Assembly (NCBI RefSeq): GCF_014695725.1
Contig: NZ_JACJOU010000023.1
Location: 1 to 64,000 of the forward strand
Source of the DNA: Microcoleus sp. FACHB-672
GTDB taxonomy: Bacteria > Cyanobacteriota > Cyanobacteriia > Cyanobacteriales > Oscillatoriaceae
Reading direction: 5' to 3'
DNA length: 64,000 nt
Position numbers and translations under genes: made by a program. Shown piece by piece: positions 26,507-36,293 of the stretch (the first letter of the stretch is position 1; each line of letters begins with the position of its first letter). The notes under the pieces are model-generated. The model was not told the origin of the DNA and ran no database searches. It was given only the letters and a program-made list of their open reading frames with translations.

Positions 26507-26887
26507 TTAGCGAGAATCAGTCCCTTGATTGGGGCTGCCTTCTACAACAGCACTGCCTTCGCCCGATTCGGGTTTAGCAGTTGACTTCGCTTCTGAGTTG
26601 ACACCCGCACCCATACCCGTCTTGCGCTTAGCCTCATCGACAGGAGTTTGTTTGGTGCGTCCGACTGCCTCTCCGCCTTGCTTGGCTTTGCCTTTAGGCG
26701 CTGCAATCTCGACGACTTCGTTGGTTGCGAAGTTGTTCGTATTGACGCCGGCATAGTTGGGGTTGTTGAAACGAACGATGACCGAGTACTTGATGCCGCT
26801 TTGGTCGATAGAAGCGACCGTGCCCGTGTCTTGGAACCAATAGGACTCTTTACGGAGAATGCGAACTGTCGAGCCGCGTTGAACCAT
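26507..26887 (-). CDS. psaE: Photosystem I reaction centre subunit IV PsaE, C-terminally extended
   Basis: 126 residues against the usual 65-75. PsaE sits on the stromal/cytoplasmic side of photosystem I and helps dock ferredoxin. The SH3-like domain is residues 1-65: [43 protein letters not shown] and [11 protein letters not shown]. After it comes an extra tail of about 60 residues rich in Lys, Glu, Gly, Ser and Ala, with no predicted fold. A GGGAG ribosome site precedes the ATG. The rest of the frame is intact, so the tail is probably translated. Confidence 0.95.
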   Translation of the reverse strand: MVQRGSTVRILRKESYWFQDTGTVASIDQSGIKYSVIVRFNNPNYAGVNTNNFATNEVVEIAAPKGKAKQGGEAVGRTKQTPVDEAKRKTGMGAGVNSEAKSTAKPESGEGSAVVEGSPNQGTDSR

Positions 26888-27055
26888 GAGTTTTTCTCCC
26901 TTTGTAATTGATATTTAAAGCACACAGCTAATTGCTTTTCAGCGTACTATCCCTGATAGACCCTTGGTTCACTCAATTCTTTAAGTTTTATTGCTATTTA
27001 GGGGCAAGCGTGGCTAGAACTTCCCTTTGTTATTGGTTTTCTGCCTCTGGCGCTC

Positions 27056-27697
27056 TCATTCGTTCCAGCGCACACGAACAAAATGGGCTGAACGTCCCCA
27101 CAGATCGCGGGTGAGCGTAATGTCATCAATGACTAGATTGAAAGGAATGGCAGTAGTTACATATCGCTGGGCGACACTTCCCACATCTGGAGCCAACTGG
27201 GAAGCTGTTGTGGCTGCTATGCCCAAACCTATGAGTTGCTCAATAGGCCCTCGTGGCAACAGCAAATGGATGCCAACAGCAAGGCCGGCTGTCAGCAGCA
27301 TTCCCACTGACAAATTCGTGCCGCAGCGCGGATGTACTGCCAGATCCCACTCGCCGGTGGTGATGCGCTGCAAGGCTCTTCGCACAGCCCGCTGAAGCGA
27401 AGCCGTACTTACATTGCCATACAGGTAAAATCCTGAGTCAGTAGACATCCCGCCCAACCCCTCATTATCGGCGGGTGATGCCGAAGCAATTCTGCTGGGT
27501 GCCGGTGAAGTCGGAGATTGACTCAACACCCAAACAGTCGCGTGTTCCAAGGCATGAACCTGCCGCAGCATTAAAAGTTCTTTTAACCCTGGAACAAACG
27601 CCAATTGCTTGAGTAAATCAGCATCTTGCGTGGGTTGAGGGACAAAATCAAAGGGAGACTGGCCCATCTGCGAAGAAGCAGAAGCGGCAGTTGTCAT
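27056..27697 (-). CDS. DUF6391-like cyanobacterial protein
   Basis: 213 residues. LLMLRQVHALEHATVWVL near residues 41-58 and DSGFYLYGNV, VRRALQRITTGEWDLAVHPRC, GTNLSVGMLL follow in the order of a cyanobacterial family I associate with DUF6391. One hydrophobic stretch near 130-150 (LLTAGLAVGIHLLLP) could be a membrane segment. His and Cys residues in the conserved blocks suggest metal binding, but no function is known. The family name is from memory; the conservation pattern is what I can see. Confidence 0.6.
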   Translation of the reverse strand: MTTAASASSQMGQSPFDFVPQPTQDADLLKQLAFVPGLKELLMLRQVHALEHATVWVLSQSPTSPAPSRIASASPADNEGLGGMSTDSGFYLYGNVSTASLQRAVRRALQRITTGEWDLAVHPRCGTNLSVGMLLTAGLAVGIHLLLPRGPIEQLIGLGIAATTASQLAPDVGSVAQRYVTTAIPFNLVIDDITLTRDLWGRSAHFVRVRWNE

Positions 27698-27825
27698 AGC
27701 AGCAAGCCTCCAAAACCTAATTCAGTAAAAGAAATCTCCCTCAACTTTAGCGCTGACAACTCGGAGCCGGTGCTAAATTTGAGGGGAGATTTTGTTTTTA
27801 CCTTAAACGGTCGCTACCATCCTTA

Positions 27826-28596
27826 TCATTTAGGCTTTTTCGGATCGAAGGGCTGGCCCTCACGGAACTCTCCCTGGAAGCGCTGACCGTTGGCTTTTAC
27901 AAGCGACCCTCTGCCATGTGGTGCCGCACCGCGTAACTCTCCTTGGTAGCGGTCGCCATTTTTGTATCTACAGCTCCCTTTTCCATAGAGACGGCTATTG
28001 TAAAACTGTGCCTCGCATCGGGTGCCATCTGCGCGAGTGAATACGCCATTACCAAAAATAGCGCCGGCGAAAAATGCTCCCTCATAGCGATCACCGTTGG
28101 CAAAGATAAACCGCCCTTGACCATGTGGCTGGCTACTAACTTGACCACTGCTAATGTCTTCAACAAGTTGAAAAGGGCCTTCATAGCGGTCGCTATTATC
28201 AAAGGTGATTTTTCCGCTAACGATATTACCATCGCGGAATGTCCCCTCATAGCGGGCATTACTCGCCCCAAAAATGAAGACTCCTGTGCCATTGGGGCGA
28301 CCGTTGCGAAATTCCCCTTCGTAGCGATCGCCACTTGAAGCATATACATATACCCCTCTGCCATTAGGCACACCATTGGCGAAGTTTCCTACATAGTTGT
28401 CGCCTGCATTTGCACCCGTACCGTAATTGCATTTCACAAACCCATTGGTGGTGTTTCCTTCGCAATAGGGAGGTTGATATTTTTCTCCTCCTCCGGCTTC
28501 TTGTGCAATAGCGGGGAAGGGACTCATATAACCGCTAATCTCGAAGACAAACGCCCCTAATATCATTAGTCCTAGTTTCTGAATTGAGTTAGGCAT
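27826..28596 (-). CDS. MORN-repeat secreted protein, copy A
   Basis: 256 residues. A signal peptide (residues 1-30, KLGLMILGAFVFEISGYMSP... AIAQE) is followed by about eight MORN-type repeats with the pattern GDRYEGEFRNGRPNGTGV. The ATG at 28596 is chosen over one six codons upstream because a GGAGG site lies 10 nt before it and the paralogue starts at the same point. MORN repeats form beta-hairpin strips; bacterial secreted forms have no assigned role. The product should be periplasmic or outer-membrane-associated. Confidence 0.85.
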   Translation of the reverse strand: MPNSIQKLGLMILGAFVFEISGYMSPFPAIAQEAGGGEKYQPPYCEGNTTNGFVKCNYGTGANAGDNYVGNFANGVPNGRGVYVYASSGDRYEGEFRNGRPNGTGVFIFGASNARYEGTFRDGNIVSGKITFDNSDRYEGPFQLVEDISSGQVSSQPHGQGRFIFANGDRYEGAFFAGAIFGNGVFTRADGTRCEAQFYNSRLYGKGSCRYKNGDRYQGELRGAAPHGRGSLVKANGQRFQGEFREGQPFDPKKPK

Positions 28597-28879
28597 TAGG
28601 TAAAGTCCTCCCATCAGTTGTTACTTGTTATTGGTCAAGTTGATATGGACACTCCCATCTCGGCCACTTGTAAAAATGCGTTGGCGGGATGCCTAGAGTT
28701 TGTTTTAAGTTAGTCACAAGAAAGTAAAAAGCCAAATACTTTCTTTTTAAATTTTAATTTTTAATTCGAGCGACCTGAAAAAAATAATCCAACTTTATAG
28801 ATACTGTCATAAAATACAGTATCCCCATGTGGAGCAGGGTTGGGTTCAAAAGCAACTAAAGTCTCTGCCATCCTGATAA

Positions 28880-29635
28880 TTAAGGCTTTTTTGGATCGAA
28901 AGGTTGACCGTTGCGGAATTCTCCCTGGTAGCGCTGACCGTTGGCTTTTACAAGTAGCCCTCTGCCATGAGGCACTGCGCCGCGTAACTCTCCTTCATAA
29001 CGATCCTTGTTTGGGTATCTGCAACTGCCTTTACCGTCTAGCTCATTATTGTAGAACTGCGCTTCACAGCGGGTGCCATCTGTGTGAATGAATACGCCAT
29101 TACCAAAAATAGTACCCCCGAAGTATTCTCCCTCAAAGCGAGAGCCGTTGGCGAAGAAATATTTGCCTTGGCCGACCGGCTCAAAACTCAGGTCTTGCGG
29201 CTGCCCTTGAGCGTCAACAACGATTATGAGATTAATGCGTCCTTCAAAGCGATCACCAGTAGATAAGAAGAATTTTCCACTTGTGATAAAACCTTCGCGG
29301 AACACTCCCTCGTAGCGTGTATTATCCTTGCCAATATATACCCCGGTGCCATGAGCCTTGCCGTTGCGCCACTCTCCGTCATATCGCTCGCCCGTGGGAA
29401 ATACAAATATCCCTCTGCCGTTGGGTAGACCATTAGCCCAGCCTCCTACATAGTTTGCACCCGTCGCGTAAGTACATTTCACCGGGCCGTTGCTGGGATT
29501 ACCTTTGCAGCGTGGACGTAGATAATTATTTTCTTGTTGGGCTACTGATGGGGCGCTATGAGTGGCATAACCGGCCATCTCAAAGAGCAATGCCACTACG
29601 ATCATCATCCCTAGTTTCTTGATTGAGTGAGGCAT
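28880..29635 (-). CDS. MORN-repeat secreted protein, copy B
   Basis: 251 residues, a tandem paralogue of the neighbour at 27826. It has the same signal peptide style (MPHSIKKLGMMIVVALLFEM) and the same order of MORN repeats: NGLPNGRGIFVF, GERYDGEWRNGKAHGTGVY, NGSRFEGEY, DGTRCEAQFYNNELDGKGSCRY and a shared tail ending FDPKKP. The mid-part (about 115-140) differs most. The 283-bp spacer 28597-28879 has no gene. Confidence 0.85.
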   Translation of the reverse strand: MPHSIKKLGMMIVVALLFEMAGYATHSAPSVAQQENNYLRPRCKGNPSNGPVKCTYATGANYVGGWANGLPNGRGIFVFPTGERYDGEWRNGKAHGTGVYIGKDNTRYEGVFREGFITSGKFFLSTGDRFEGRINLIIVVDAQGQPQDLSFEPVGQGKYFFANGSRFEGEYFGGTIFGNGVFIHTDGTRCEAQFYNNELDGKGSCRYPNKDRYEGELRGAVPHGRGLLVKANGQRYQGEFRNGQPFDPKKP

Positions 29636-30156
29636 AGTTCAGTTTCTCCAATCTGTTATTAGTTGTTGTTAAGTGGGTAGGAACAAAAGCTAGTATGATT
29701 TTTCCTTCTTAAAATTTAATTTTTAATGTTGATATTTGGCGAGCTGAGAGAAATAATTCAACATCCAGGCGACACTCATAGAGCGATATATTTTACTATT
29801 CTGAACGATGAAATTCAAAGGCCACAAATCGATACCGCTAATTGCTAAATAAAGGTTGTCCAGAGAAAGCCTAATAAGCCTGCCGAGCAGAAGGAAATAT
29901 CAAACAGCAACCGTCGTAAGAAAACTAAGGTTCCCGATTTCCATTAAGGCTTTTGAAAATGGCTCTGAAACCTTGAGGGGCAAAATCTGCGAAAGCGAGT
30001 TCCCCACACCGACTCAAGAGAGTTAACACATAGATCCACAACTTTAGACAGTTACCTGATGTTAATGACATCGCCACCTGCCTAAAGTTGTATTAATGTG
30101 AGTCATCCAAGCAAGAGGGGACTGAGTAGCAAAGCTGAAAAATTAACAGCAATGTC
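29636..30156. other. Intergenic with a long hairpin
   Basis: A 521-bp spacer. ACAACTTTAG (30038-30047) pairs with CTAAAGTTGT (30082-30091), forming a 10-bp stem with a partly paired 34-nt loop. No T run follows on either strand, so it is not a classical terminator. No ORF supported. Confidence 0.55.
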
Positions 30157-31386
30157 CTAAGAGATTGCCCCTGGTGCCGCTGCCGGTGCGACGGGTTTTT
30201 CCCCAATCGATTTAGGAACCTCTATGCCCTTCTCCTCTAAAATCACGACCGGCTCTGCACCTTCAGTCATTTCCACCCGTTTAACGAGTACCTGGCCATT
30301 AGAGAGCCGTTGTCCAACTTTGACATATCGACTCGCAGCTTCATCCGGTGCTTTTACAATAATCTGAGTCTCTCTACCCACTTGGACAACGCCAGTGACT
30401 TCCACCGCTCTCGCGATGTCTGGCTGCGGCGGTGGCGGTGCTGCCGGCGCGGCGGGTACTGGGGGAGCCGGGGGAAGCTGAGGGCCAATTGCCACCGGCA
30501 ACTCTGGCAGTCCCGGCACTTGCCGAGTCGGTGCGCTGGGTAGTTTAGGTGGTGTAGGTGGTTTTGGGCGCGAAGCTACGGCAGCAGGGGGTTTAGGCGG
30601 AAGTTGAGGGCCAATTGCCACCGGCAACTCTGGCAGTCCCGGTACTTGCCGAGTCGGTGTGTTGGGAAGCCTAGGCGGTGAAGGCGGTTTCGCCTGCGCT
30701 GTATTTGCGGGACTTGTACGACCGTTTTGTGCTCTATTTGCGGGACTTGTACGACCGTTTTGTGCTCTATTTGCAGGGTTTGTGCGACCGTTCTGCGCTG
30801 TATTTGCGGGGCTTGTGCGAGCGTTTCGATTGGGGAGATTGGGTCCAATTGCCACCGGCAACTCTGGCAAACCAGGAACTTGTCTGCCCGGTGTGCCTGG
30901 AAGTTGAGGGACTCCTGTTGCAAGGCTTCTGCGATTGGGCTGAGGCAACCCAATCCCCGGCAAATCACCTGGCAGTGATGCGACAGTCTGTGATTTCAGT
31001 TCCGGAAGCTTGGGTAATGCCGGCACGTTTTGCCCACCGGCTGCGGCGGTTTTTGGCGGTGTCAGGGGTTGAACGGCAATACCGGCAAAGGGGTTTGTCC
31101 GACCTGTCTGCACCAGCTTTGTCCGTTGTTCTGCGGAGGTAGACGGTGTGATGCCGGGTGGTGGGCCAATAGCGGGTGATTTTTCCGCTATTGGCGGCTT
31201 GGTGGTTGCCGGTGCTTGAGCCGTGGCGGCTGGAGACTGCCCTGGAGTTGCTGCTGGGGTCGCTGCTGCTGGGGTGGCAGCCGGCGATGGGGTGGCTGGC
31301 TGGCTACTTTGATCGCCTGATCCTCCACAGCCACTTAATAAAAGTACAAGAATTGCTACCGACACCCTCATTGATGGTCTACGCAT
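30157..31386 (-). CDS. Proline-rich lipoprotein with internal repeats
   Basis: 409 residues. The lipobox LLLSGC near residue 20 predicts Cys acylation and membrane attachment. A Pro/Ala/Thr-rich region follows, then nested repeats: three copies of a block containing TRQVPGLPELPVAIGP, and about four copies of an 11-residue AQNGRTSPAN unit. The C-terminal 90 residues (AVEVTGVVQVGRETQIIVKAP, YVKVGQRLSNGQVLVKRVEM) form a compact beta-rich domain resembling PilP-like or SH3-like folds; the resemblance is weak. Probably a periplasmic envelope protein. Confidence 0.7.
   Translation of the reverse strand: MRRPSMRVSVAILVLLLSGCGGSGDQSSQPATPSPAATPAAATPAATPGQSPAATAQAPATTKPPIAEKSPAIGPPPGITPSTSAEQRTKLVQTGRTNPFAGIAVQPLTPPKTAAAGGQNVPALPKLPELKSQTVASLPGDLPGIGLPQPNRRSLATGVPQLPGTPGRQVPGLPELPVAIGPNLPNRNARTSPANTAQNGRTNPANRAQNGRTSPANRAQNGRTSPANTAQAKPPSPPRLPNTPTRQVPGLPELPVAIGPQLPPKPPAAVASRPKPPTPPKLPSAPTRQVPGLPELPVAIGPQLPPAPPVPAAPAAPPPPQPDIARAVEVTGVVQVGRETQIIVKAPDEAASRYVKVGQRLSNGQVLVKRVEMTEGAEPVVILEEKGIEVPKSIGEKPVAPAAAPGAIS
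30698..30829. repeat. 33-bp tandem repeat in the lipoprotein gene
   Basis: About four copies of a 33-bp unit starting at 30698, 30731, 30764 and 30797. The first two are nearly identical, the last two diverge. Each encodes 11 residues (PAN.AQNGRTS on the minus strand). Confidence 0.88.
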
Positions 31387-31604
31387 AATGGCTCACCCAC
31401 ACAAGCTTTAATTTTACGAGAGCTTATATATCATAAGATGCTATCATTATAAGTTGATTTACTTCTATTGATAGAGAATTTAAAACAACGATATTTGTAA
31501 GTGTTTTAGGATTTTTGTAAGAGTTTATTCCATAAGAGAGGTTAAGAAAGTAAAGGTCAATGATATGATGAGGGCGAAATTGCTGAACTAAACGGTAACT
31601 GATT

Positions 31605-33203
31605 ATGGCCCAAGCACCTGTATATCCGGTGGTGCTAGTCATTTTAGACGGTTGGGGCTACCGTGAGGAAACTGACGGTAATGCGATTGCCCTAGCCAAC
31701 ACACCCGTGATGGACAGCCTCTGGGCAGCCTATCCGAAAACGTTAATCCGCACTTCCGGGAAAGCCGTAGGCTTGCCAGAAGGCCAAATGGGCAATTCCG
31801 AAGTGGGTCACATGAATATTGGTGCCGGTCGGGTTGTCAAGCAAGAATTGATGCGGATTTCTGATGCGGTTGAAGATGGCTCGTTGCTGAGGAATCCAGC
31901 CCTATTAAAAGTTTGCCAAGAAGTGCGGGAATCGGGCGGCAAGCTGCATTTGGTGGGTCTTTGCTCAGAAGGAGGTGTGCACTCCCATATCTCCCATCTG
32001 TTTGGATTGTTAAAGCTAGCAAAGGCTCAGGGCATTTCAGAGGTTTGCATCCACGCGATCACAGACGGTCGGGATACTTCGCCAACAGAGGGAATCCAAG
32101 CGATTGGGCAAATTCAAGATGCGATTGAGCGTATTGGAATTGGGCGAATCGTCACCCTTAGTGGCCGGTACTACAGTATGGATCGCGACCACCGCTGGGA
32201 TCGCAACAAACGTGCTTATGATGTGATGACTCAGGATGGCCCTGGAGATGGCCGTTCAGCTTTAGAGGTCTTGCGAACTTCTTACAACGAGGGAATCACA
32301 GACGAGTTCATTGCGCCGGTTCGGCTCGCACCCGGAGCAGTGGAAGCCAAAGATGGGATGATTTTCTATAACTTCCGCCCAGACAGGTCTCGGCAGCTTA
32401 CTCACGCCTTTGTTAGCGAGAATTTTAACGGCTTTGAACGCGAACTCATTCGTCCCTTGTCGTTTGTGACCTTCACCCAATATGATTCGGAACTGCCGGT
32501 GTTGGTCGCCTTCGAGCCGCAAAACCTGACTAAGATTTTGGGAGAAGTGATTGCCGAAAACGGTCTACGGCAGCTTCGCACTGCAGAAACGGAGAAGTAC
32601 GCCCACGTGACGTATTTCTTTAATGGGGGTCTCGAAGAGCCGTTTGAGGGCGAGGATCGAGAGTTAGTGCAAAGTCCGATGGTGGCCACTTATGACCAAG
32701 CACCGGCAATGTCGGCGGAGGCTGTAACGGATGTGGCCAGCGCAGCCATTAAAAAAGGTATCTACTCGCTTGTGGTGATCAACTACGCCAACCCCGATAT
32801 GGTGGGGCACACCGGCCAAATAGAACCCACGGTCACAGCCCTTGAAACGGTGGATAAGTGCCTCGGTCGCTTGCTGAGCAGTATCATTGGTGCCGGCGGC
32901 TCCGCCATCATCATTGCTGATCACGGGAACGCTGAATGTATGCGAGATGATGCTGGAAACCCCTGGACAGCTCACACCACAAATCCGGTGCCCTTTATCT
33001 TAGTAGAAGGGGAGGGGTTGAAAATTCCAGGGCACGGAACCGAAGTTTCTCTGCGAAGCGATGGCTGCTTAGCTGATATTGCTCCGACTATTTTAGAAAT
33101 TTTGAAACTGCCTCAACCCTCCGAAATGACTGGCCGCTCTATGATAGAGCCAGTAGAATTTGAATCCCGCGCAAATCGCACGCCAGTGCGGATTCGTCTA
33201 TAA
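31605..33203 (+). CDS. gpmI: 2,3-bisphosphoglycerate-independent phosphoglycerate mutase
   Basis: 532 residues, family-typical. The enzyme interconverts 3- and 2-phosphoglycerate in glycolysis and carbon export from the Calvin cycle, using two Mn2+ ions. VVLVILDGWGYREETDGNAI begins the phosphatase domain (metal Asp). Ser65 in GQMGNSEVGHMNIGAGR is the phosphoserine nucleophile. HAITDGRDTSP and GRYYSMDRD mark the transferase domain, and ITDGRDT, NPDMVGHTG and IIADHGNAE carry the remaining ligands. secG follows after 94 bp. Confidence 0.97.
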   Translation: MAQAPVYPVVLVILDGWGYREETDGNAIALANTPVMDSLWAAYPKTLIRTSGKAVGLPEGQMGNSEVGHMNIGAGRVVKQELMRISDAVEDGSLLRNPALLKVCQEVRESGGKLHLVGLCSEGGVHSHISHLFGLLKLAKAQGISEVCIHAITDGRDTSPTEGIQAIGQIQDAIERIGIGRIVTLSGRYYSMDRDHRWDRNKRAYDVMTQDGPGDGRSALEVLRTSYNEGITDEFIAPVRLAPGAVEAKDGMIFYNFRPDRSRQLTHAFVSENFNGFERELIRPLSFVTFTQYDSELPVLVAFEPQNLTKILGEVIAENGLRQLRTAETEKYAHVTYFFNGGLEEPFEGEDRELVQSPMVATYDQAPAMSAEAVTDVASAAIKKGIYSLVVINYANPDMVGHTGQIEPTVTALETVDKCLGRLLSSIIGAGGSAIIIADHGNAECMRDDAGNPWTAHTTNPVPFILVEGEGLKIPGHGTEVSLRSDGCLADIAPTILEILKLPQPSEMTGRSMIEPVEFESRANRTPVRIRL

Positions 33204-33297
33204 GATGGAAATCGGTAAATGAGTCATAAGTCATTCATCATGAGTTGCTTATGACCCATTACTGATTAACCATTACTGATTAATAACTGACAACACC

Positions 33298-33531
33298 ATG
33301 ACCATTGTTAGCTTTTTGCAGATTATCTGGGCCTTGTCCGCACTTGGCTTGATTGTATTTGTGTTGCTGCACAGCCCCAAAGGTGATGGCATCGGGGGCA
33401 TTGGCGGACAAGCCCAACTTTTCACAAGTGCTAAGAGTGCTGAAACCTCGCTCAACCGCATTACTTGGGGTCTCAGTATCATTTTTATGGGCTTAACGGT
33501 GATTTTGAGCGCCGGGTGGCTGGGCAAATAA
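33298..33531 (+). CDS. secG: Protein-export membrane protein SecG
   Basis: 77 residues with two membrane helices (IIWALSALGLIVFVLLHSP and WGLSIIFMGLTVILSAG) joined by a Gly-rich cytoplasmic loop with KGDGIGGIGGQAQLF. SecG is the accessory subunit of the SecYEG channel. The gpmI-secG order is common in cyanobacteria. Confidence 0.95.
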   Translation: MTIVSFLQIIWALSALGLIVFVLLHSPKGDGIGGIGGQAQLFTSAKSAETSLNRITWGLSIIFMGLTVILSAGWLGK

Positions 33532-33551
33532 GTCAGCTGACGAACATTTTT

Positions 33552-34397
33552 TTGTCCCTTGTCTCTCGTAACCGGCAAAGGACAAGACTGGTATTTCTGG
33601 CCACCAGCACAGTCTGGCTCGTTATCTTGATTAATATCACTCTCTCAGCTGCCGCCCCCACCGGCAGCTGTTATGGTGTTTTAGGGAAAGAAACAGCGAT
33701 CGGGGCGCAGCAATGCCACCCACAGGCCGGCCTGGCAAATCGGATCTTAAGCTTAGAAGAGACAACATCCCCACCGGCAGCCTTACCGCCCCTACAGACG
33801 CACCCCCTGCCCCCCTCGCTAGCTCAGTGGCAAGATCCGACTGGCAGCGGCGATTATTTCTCCGAGGTGAAATCTCTGCCCGTTGGGTATCTGATCTGGT
33901 CGCGATTTCCGGTTAAAGTTTTTATCGAGTCAACCGCCTCTCCCTCATCCCAGCAGTGGGCTAACGCTGTCTTGCAAGCGGTGCGGGAATGGAGCGTATA
34001 TTTACCCTTAGACATCGTCAAAGACTCGGAAACGGCAGATATTGCGATTTTGCACCGGCGTCCCCCCTTGCGAATGTCTCCTGATGGCAACCTACCCCGC
34101 GCTCGTTCTGCTGAAACCCGCTATGAGTTTTATATCAGCCACGAAGCAGACTCACGGGCAATGCTGTGCCACCGCTTCACAATCTTGTTAAGCCCTAACC
34201 AGGCTGGTCCATACATTCAAGCAGCCGCCCGTCACGAACTTGGCCATGCTTTGGGACTCTGGGGCCATAGTCCCCTGGAAACCGACACTCTCTACTTTTC
34301 CCAAGTTCGCAACCCACCCTCCATTTCCGCTAGAGACATCAACACCCTTAAGCGGATTTATGAGCAACCGACTCGCTTGGGCTGGTCTGTGGATTAA
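33552..34397 (+). CDS. Matrixin-like zinc metalloprotease
   Basis: About 281 residues. The zinc site HELGHALGLWGHSP (about 34230-34272) fits HExxHxxGxxGH of the metzincin/M10 group, and RDINTLKRIYEQP after it is typical of the matrixin-type domain end. A hydrophobic segment (LVFLATSTVWLVILINITLSA) near the N-terminus suggests export. The frame is open from a TTG at 33465 inside secG. I use TTG 33552 as it lies after the secG stop and just before the signal-like segment, but there is no ATG or clear ribosome site, so the start is uncertain. Probable periplasmic or outer-surface protease. Confidence 0.75.
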   Translation: MSLVSRNRQRTRLVFLATSTVWLVILINITLSAAAPTGSCYGVLGKETAIGAQQCHPQAGLANRILSLEETTSPPAALPPLQTHPLPPSLAQWQDPTGSGDYFSEVKSLPVGYLIWSRFPVKVFIESTASPSSQQWANAVLQAVREWSVYLPLDIVKDSETADIAILHRRPPLRMSPDGNLPRARSAETRYEFYISHEADSRAMLCHRFTILLSPNQAGPYIQAAARHELGHALGLWGHSPLETDTLYFSQVRNPPSISARDINTLKRIYEQPTRLGWSVD

Positions 34398-36293
34398 TAT
34401 TTGTCTTGATTTAGATGGATATATACCCTGAGCGAAACAAAAAGTGAAAAAAAGGCACCAAGAGAAAGGCGCACTTTGTCGCTGATTAACTTGCGATTAG
34501 CATAAAAAGTAGCAAGGAAAAAACAAGACTCTTTTGCTTTTTTTTAAAATTTCTGTGTAGATTTAGAAGCCAATTAAGCATTTGCCGATCTTCGCGCTAC
34601 AATATCTTGCTTATATCCGGATCAGTAAAGCATCGGCTGGCTGCTTACCGGCTCAGTTTTTAAAGTTAGGCTAGGGTTTTTGTCACCTTGGTAAAATATC
34701 TGAGGTGTCTAAGCAGTCGGTAGCGGTTTATTTTAGAAGGAATGGGTAATATAAGTAATAGCGAAGAGGCGACTTTCTTCTCTTAGCCTCTAAATGGCTG
34801 TTTGCCCTCCCTAATTAGCAATAGAAGTGTGCTGCCGGTCAGAAAAACCTGATAAACCCCGATTTGTGCTGGGAGTGACATCCAATAAGACTCTTTTATT
34901 TTTCACCGATTACAGATCCCCCCAAGCTTGTTTTGAAGGGAGTGTTCAACCTTCCTTTTCAAAGCCGGCACAGCGATTTGAGCCGCCAAGGGTGCGGGAG
35001 AAGCACGCTCAACCAACTCTTTTTGAGGCAAAAATTCCAGGATTGGGATGAGAAATGTTAAGTTCTGAAAGCTACCCACTGTCAACTATCAAAAGGATTC
35101 ATTAGAATAGCGGAAAGTAGTGGGCTTAAGTATCCGGTTCAGCGATCCTGTCTCAATTAAAAATAGGGATGAGGATTGTAACGAACCAGAGCAAAAGACG
35201 CAAGGATTAAAGAGGCGTCGGGGAATTGACCCAAAAAAGCCCTCTCCAGTGGGTACTTCAGAGACTTCCCCAGTTAAGACTGCTAACAAGCGGTTGGGTT
35301 CAGACGCTTGAAAAGGAGACATTTTCGCAGGGATGGATATAGTAAGTTAGCGCACATTGTGCCAGTTTCTCGCCTTCTCGGTCCTTAAAAACTGGCATCC
35401 TACCCACCCAAGCAAAATTGGATGAGGTACTTAGGGGAAAGCACGATGAATTTTGTCAAAAATTTAAGTAGTATTTAACAGAATGCAAGACACGGCCTAA
35501 ATGAGTTAAAAAGGGGTGGTGAACCTGGGCAGGATGGTTCAAAACAGAAGTTGGCGGATTGAGACATCTACTGAGTTCTTGTGGCTAACACGCTGCCGGC
35601 ACCAACACTCCAACTCTCCCACACCCAATTTGGGTTGATTTAATGACTGAATGCTGTGACTGCGATGCTGCACTTCTGGATCGCATGAAGAGGCAATTGT
35701 AGAAAGCAGTTTGAAAGTATCTACTGCCGATCCCACCAAACCGGCTTGATTAAAGCGCAAAGTGCGTATGAAGTTCAAGGATACAGGGTAAATATGGGTG
35801 CATTAATGATTATCGGTTTCCTGATCAACTCAGATGGCAAAACCGAATGGCTTTTTTACCACTGACTTGCTAGTGGAATTAGAACGCAACGGTGCAGCGA
35901 GATTCTCATTTCAGGATCGCGCTTTTCCAAATACCTAGCATCTTGCACACTTTTCAAGAGTTCAACTGAGATGACATGGTTGATGTAAACCAAGCTAGCT
36001 TGGCAGGACTCTCCGAAACTACAATTAAGCCAACAAAGTAGCGTGCTATTTTTGTGAAAAAGGCTACAATCGGAGAGGTCTGAGCAAGATTCAACCTTTA
36101 CTTATCCCACACTCGCTATATGCCGGCATATATGGTGGCGGCGAAGGGATTTATCTTCCAGTTAACTAGCCCGCAGTTGTTCAAGCCATTGAGCGCTTGT
36201 AAAAAGCTGTAACCGGCTATTTTGTATAAAGCTCTATTGAGCACAAGCTATCTAGTTATTGATTGTTTCATGAAGGAGCATGAGGAACGCAGC
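34398..36293. other. Very long non-coding stretch upstream of sigA
   Basis: About 1.9 kb with only short frames on either strand, none with a ribosome site and a family. It includes a hairpin TGCCAGTTT (35360-35368) / AAACTGGCA (35389-35397) with a 20-nt loop. No tRNA T-loop motif was seen. It could hold several sigA promoters, a long 5' leader, small RNAs or a decayed gene. Confidence 0.6.

Noticed and set aside
30659-31142. Plus-strand frames opposite the lipoprotein gene
   Set aside because: They mirror the proline-rich repeats of the minus-strand gene, which has a lipobox and a proper start.
34827-35322. Short frames upstream of sigA
   Set aside because: No ribosome site, no family similarity, codon use unlike neighbours, and overlapping frames on both strands.
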